Shown: positions 30,335 to 31,938 of the stretch, piece after piece | How positions within the stretch are numbered: position 1 is the stretch's first letter | Layout of the letters: each line of letters begins with the position of its first letter | Source: Planctomycetota bacterium | Lineage (GTDB): Bacteria > Planctomycetota > Planctomycetia > Planctomycetales > Planctomycetaceae | DNA length: 31,938 nt | Assembly (NCBI GenBank): GCA_024278285.1 | Contig: JAJRTM010000351.1 | Coordinates: 1 to 31,938 of the forward strand | Direction: 5' to 3' | Notes under the pieces: generated by a model | Database searches by the model: none | The model's input: only the letters and a program-made list of their open reading frames with translations | What the model was told of the DNA's origin: nothing | Made by a program: the position numbers and the translations under genes

Positions 30335-31639
30335 ATGCCTAATATTCCACGTAAAGCTACAAATCGAACACTTCTGTTAGCTCTTGGTTGTTTCGCCTTG
30401 TTTACAGCTAATTTGATAGAAGTAAACGCACAAGATCAGTCTTCGGAGGCAACCAATAGCCCACAAGACAATCAGCAAGTGATAGCCAGCGTCAGTGATA
30501 CTACTGCAGAAAATGACAATCATGAAGCGTTAAGGAAGGAGATTCAGAAAGCCTGGGACAAGCGACTTTCACTTGTCAAATCGACTCGTTTTAATCTGGA
30601 AACAACCAATGAGTGCAAACCAATTTTTTACCTCATGAAGGTCAAGCCTAGCCTTGACTTTTACAAAAGTCTTAAAAGCAAAGAACAATTAGACCAGTTC
30701 ATTGAAGAGAACAAAGATCCGCTGGTTTACAGTTACAATACGGAATTACTAGTCGATGGTAAACGTATCCGTTTTACTAGATCTGGACAACTACCTTCAA
30801 ACAAACCTCCCATTGAGATTAAAGAATTTTACCGGCTAGAAGTTACCGATGGGGAGGTGAGCAAATCCTTTTATGACAAGGCCGCAGCCCTCAATTACCC
30901 AAGTGGGTTTGTCAATAATACGAAGGGTTGTCAATCAATAATACACGATTACACCCTACCTATCAGATCCTGGATCGATCCAGGTAGGGGTGATTTCTGC
31001 CCTATAGTCGATCCTACTCTTGAAGGCACAATTACTCTCTCCCCCAAGAAAAGTGATAAATTAATTACACTAAACAATGACAAGGGAAAGATGTACCTTG
31101 ATCCCAACAAAGACTACTCAATCGTCAAGTGGGAAGGTAGAGGTCAATACGGGAACACCAGTATGGAGATCGAATACCAACCTGATAATCAAACACAACT
31201 ATGGGTACCCGCCAACTGGGAGCTGTTAGTATATATGAAAGATGGCTCTGTTGGACTGGCTTCTACAAGTCGCGTCACGGAATACGAAATCAACCCGGAA
31301 TTTGCCGTTGGAGATTTTCAATTTGAGTACCCCCCCGTTTCAAAGGTTTCGGATATGCGCCCCACTGCGGAGGGTTATCACGAAAGACGGGGTAGTGCAT
31401 TTTATGTGATTAAGGAGAATGGAGAAAAAAGACCAGTCACTTGGGAAGAACGATTTGGTCCCGTAGATGAATTATTCACAACAGAAGAAGGAGATTTAGC
31501 ACCAAAACCAAAGGAGCTTCAAGCCGCCGAGGGCCTTGGGCTACATCTTTGGCTTCTAGTTGGTAATGGCTTGTGTTTTATATTAATTATCGGGGTAATT
31601 TTGTTGAAGAAATATCGTAAATCCGCAGCATCGAGTTAA
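30335..31639 (+). CDS. Exported hypothetical protein with C-terminal membrane anchor
   Basis: 434 aa from the ATG at 30335; a TTG at 30323 is also in frame. A signal peptide (LLLALGCFALFTANLIEVNAQ) is followed by a Ser/Asn/Asp-rich linker to about residue 60. The body is beta-rich, with segments such as YNTELLVDGKRIRFTRSGQ, YRLEVTDGEVSKSFYD and FAVGDFQFEYPP, loosely like LolA/LolB-type folds seen in many planctomycete secreted proteins. Near the end, LHLWLLVGNGLCFILIIGVILLKKYRKS is a transmembrane helix with a cytoplasmic basic tail. No enzyme motif is found. The gap of 58 bp suggests co-transcription with the preceding DUF1573 gene. Confidence 0.75.
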   Translation: MPNIPRKATNRTLLLALGCFALFTANLIEVNAQDQSSEATNSPQDNQQVIASVSDTTAENDNHEALRKEIQKAWDKRLSLVKSTRFNLETTNECKPIFYLMKVKPSLDFYKSLKSKEQLDQFIEENKDPLVYSYNTELLVDGKRIRFTRSGQLPSNKPPIEIKEFYRLEVTDGEVSKSFYDKAAALNYPSGFVNNTKGCQSIIHDYTLPIRSWIDPGRGDFCPIVDPTLEGTITLSPKKSDKLITLNNDKGKMYLDPNKDYSIVKWEGRGQYGNTSMEIEYQPDNQTQLWVPANWELLVYMKDGSVGLASTSRVTEYEINPEFAVGDFQFEYPPVSKVSDMRPTAEGYHERRGSAFYVIKENGEKRPVTWEERFGPVDELFTTEEGDLAPKPKELQAAEGLGLHLWLLVGNGLCFILIIGVILLKKYRKSAASS

Positions 31640-31789
31640 GGCACATATATCTTACGAGGAATTCGACAGTTGTCATTTCAATGTCACATCTGCAATCTGT
31701 CGCGCAGATATAACGAACCGCTGGTTCATATAGATTTAGAGGTTGCAAACATCTCTAACAACCTATTTTCTTAAGAGGAAGGAATTCTA

Positions 31790-31938
31790 ATGCTGAAATT
31801 TAGTTTGAGACCCCGCTCGTTTGAGCGGGGGGTGGTCGCTTTGGCGATTCTTTTTAACTGTTGCTATGTTGCAGGCTCGGTTAATATCGCCAAGGCAGTA
31901 TGCCAAGCTGACTGTGACGAAATACTGGGCTTGGCCGT
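31790..31938 (+). CDS. Exported protein, 5' part only
   Basis: The ATG at 31790 is preceded by AGGAAGGA with good spacing, a stronger ribosome site than its neighbours have. The visible 49 residues show a basic start, a hydrophobic stretch (VVALAILFNCCYVAGSVNIA) and then CQADCDEILGLAV at the cut. The signal peptide is clear; the family cannot be told. Codons 8-16 form a hairpin in the mRNA (CCCCGCTC-GTTT-GAGCGGGG). The 150-bp gap before it (31640-31789) contains an ATCTG/CAGAT hairpin and no promoter I can defend, so it may belong to the same transcript. Confidence 0.6.
   Translation, partial: MLKFSLRPRSFERGVVALAILFNCCYVAGSVNIAKAVCQADCDEILGLA

Noticed and set aside
1..31938. CRISPR array, tRNA or rRNA genes
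   Set aside because: No regularly spaced direct repeats and no tRNA-like GTTCRANNC arms with matching stems, nor rRNA sequence, were seen in reading the window.

Overview
The window looks like chromosome from a member of the Planctomycetota. The signs are secreted nucleoside hydrolases of the type common there, a DUF1573 protein, long secreted proteins with no assignable function, few Shine-Dalgarno sites, and many palindromic intergenic repeats. The phylum is an inference from gene style and content; nothing here (rRNA, marker gene) fixes the genus.

Left flank (1 to about 7.5 kb) carries ordinary chromosomal genes: the start of a secreted protein, a GlcF-type iron-sulfur subunit divergent from nadC, a DCC-family thiol oxidoreductase, a CBS-domain protein and two tandem exported nucleoside hydrolases. 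Two copies of a 257-259 bp nested-palindrome repeat lie in opposite orientation on either side of the glcF-nadC pair, and another palindromic element sits before the hydrolases.

From about 7.5 to 10.8 kb is a low-density accessory stretch: a possible integrase tail, hairpins, a small ORF, and a membrane protein plus pentapeptide-repeat protein pair. From about 10.8 to 27.1 kb is a plasmid-like integrated element. It has tiny cysteine-rich ORFs with duplicated leaders, an HTH/coiled-coil protein, a Rep-like initiator with an internally duplicated winged-helix domain, a DnaG-type primase, a Replication-relaxation family protein, a TraG/VirD4-like coupling ATPase split by one in-frame stop, a ParE-type toxin-antitoxin pair, and a 1227-aa protein ending in an N6-adenine methyltransferase domain. 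No intact integrase was found.

Within this element is a small decayed integron. It has a broken 5' piece of an intI gene, an attI-type junction, and two cassettes whose boundary sequences pair exactly as expected. The first cassette encodes an unknown 83-aa protein. The second encodes a 47-aa DnaJ-type zinc-finger protein missed by a 60-aa ORF cutoff. Next to it is a roughly 300-nt region full of complementary segments, including a possible pseudoknot.

The right flank begins with a complete IS4-type insertion sequence (27361-28977) with terminal inverted repeats and a TACAA target duplication, inserted in the centre of a small palindrome. A near-consensus sigma70 promoter follows, then three exported-protein genes, the last cut by the window end.
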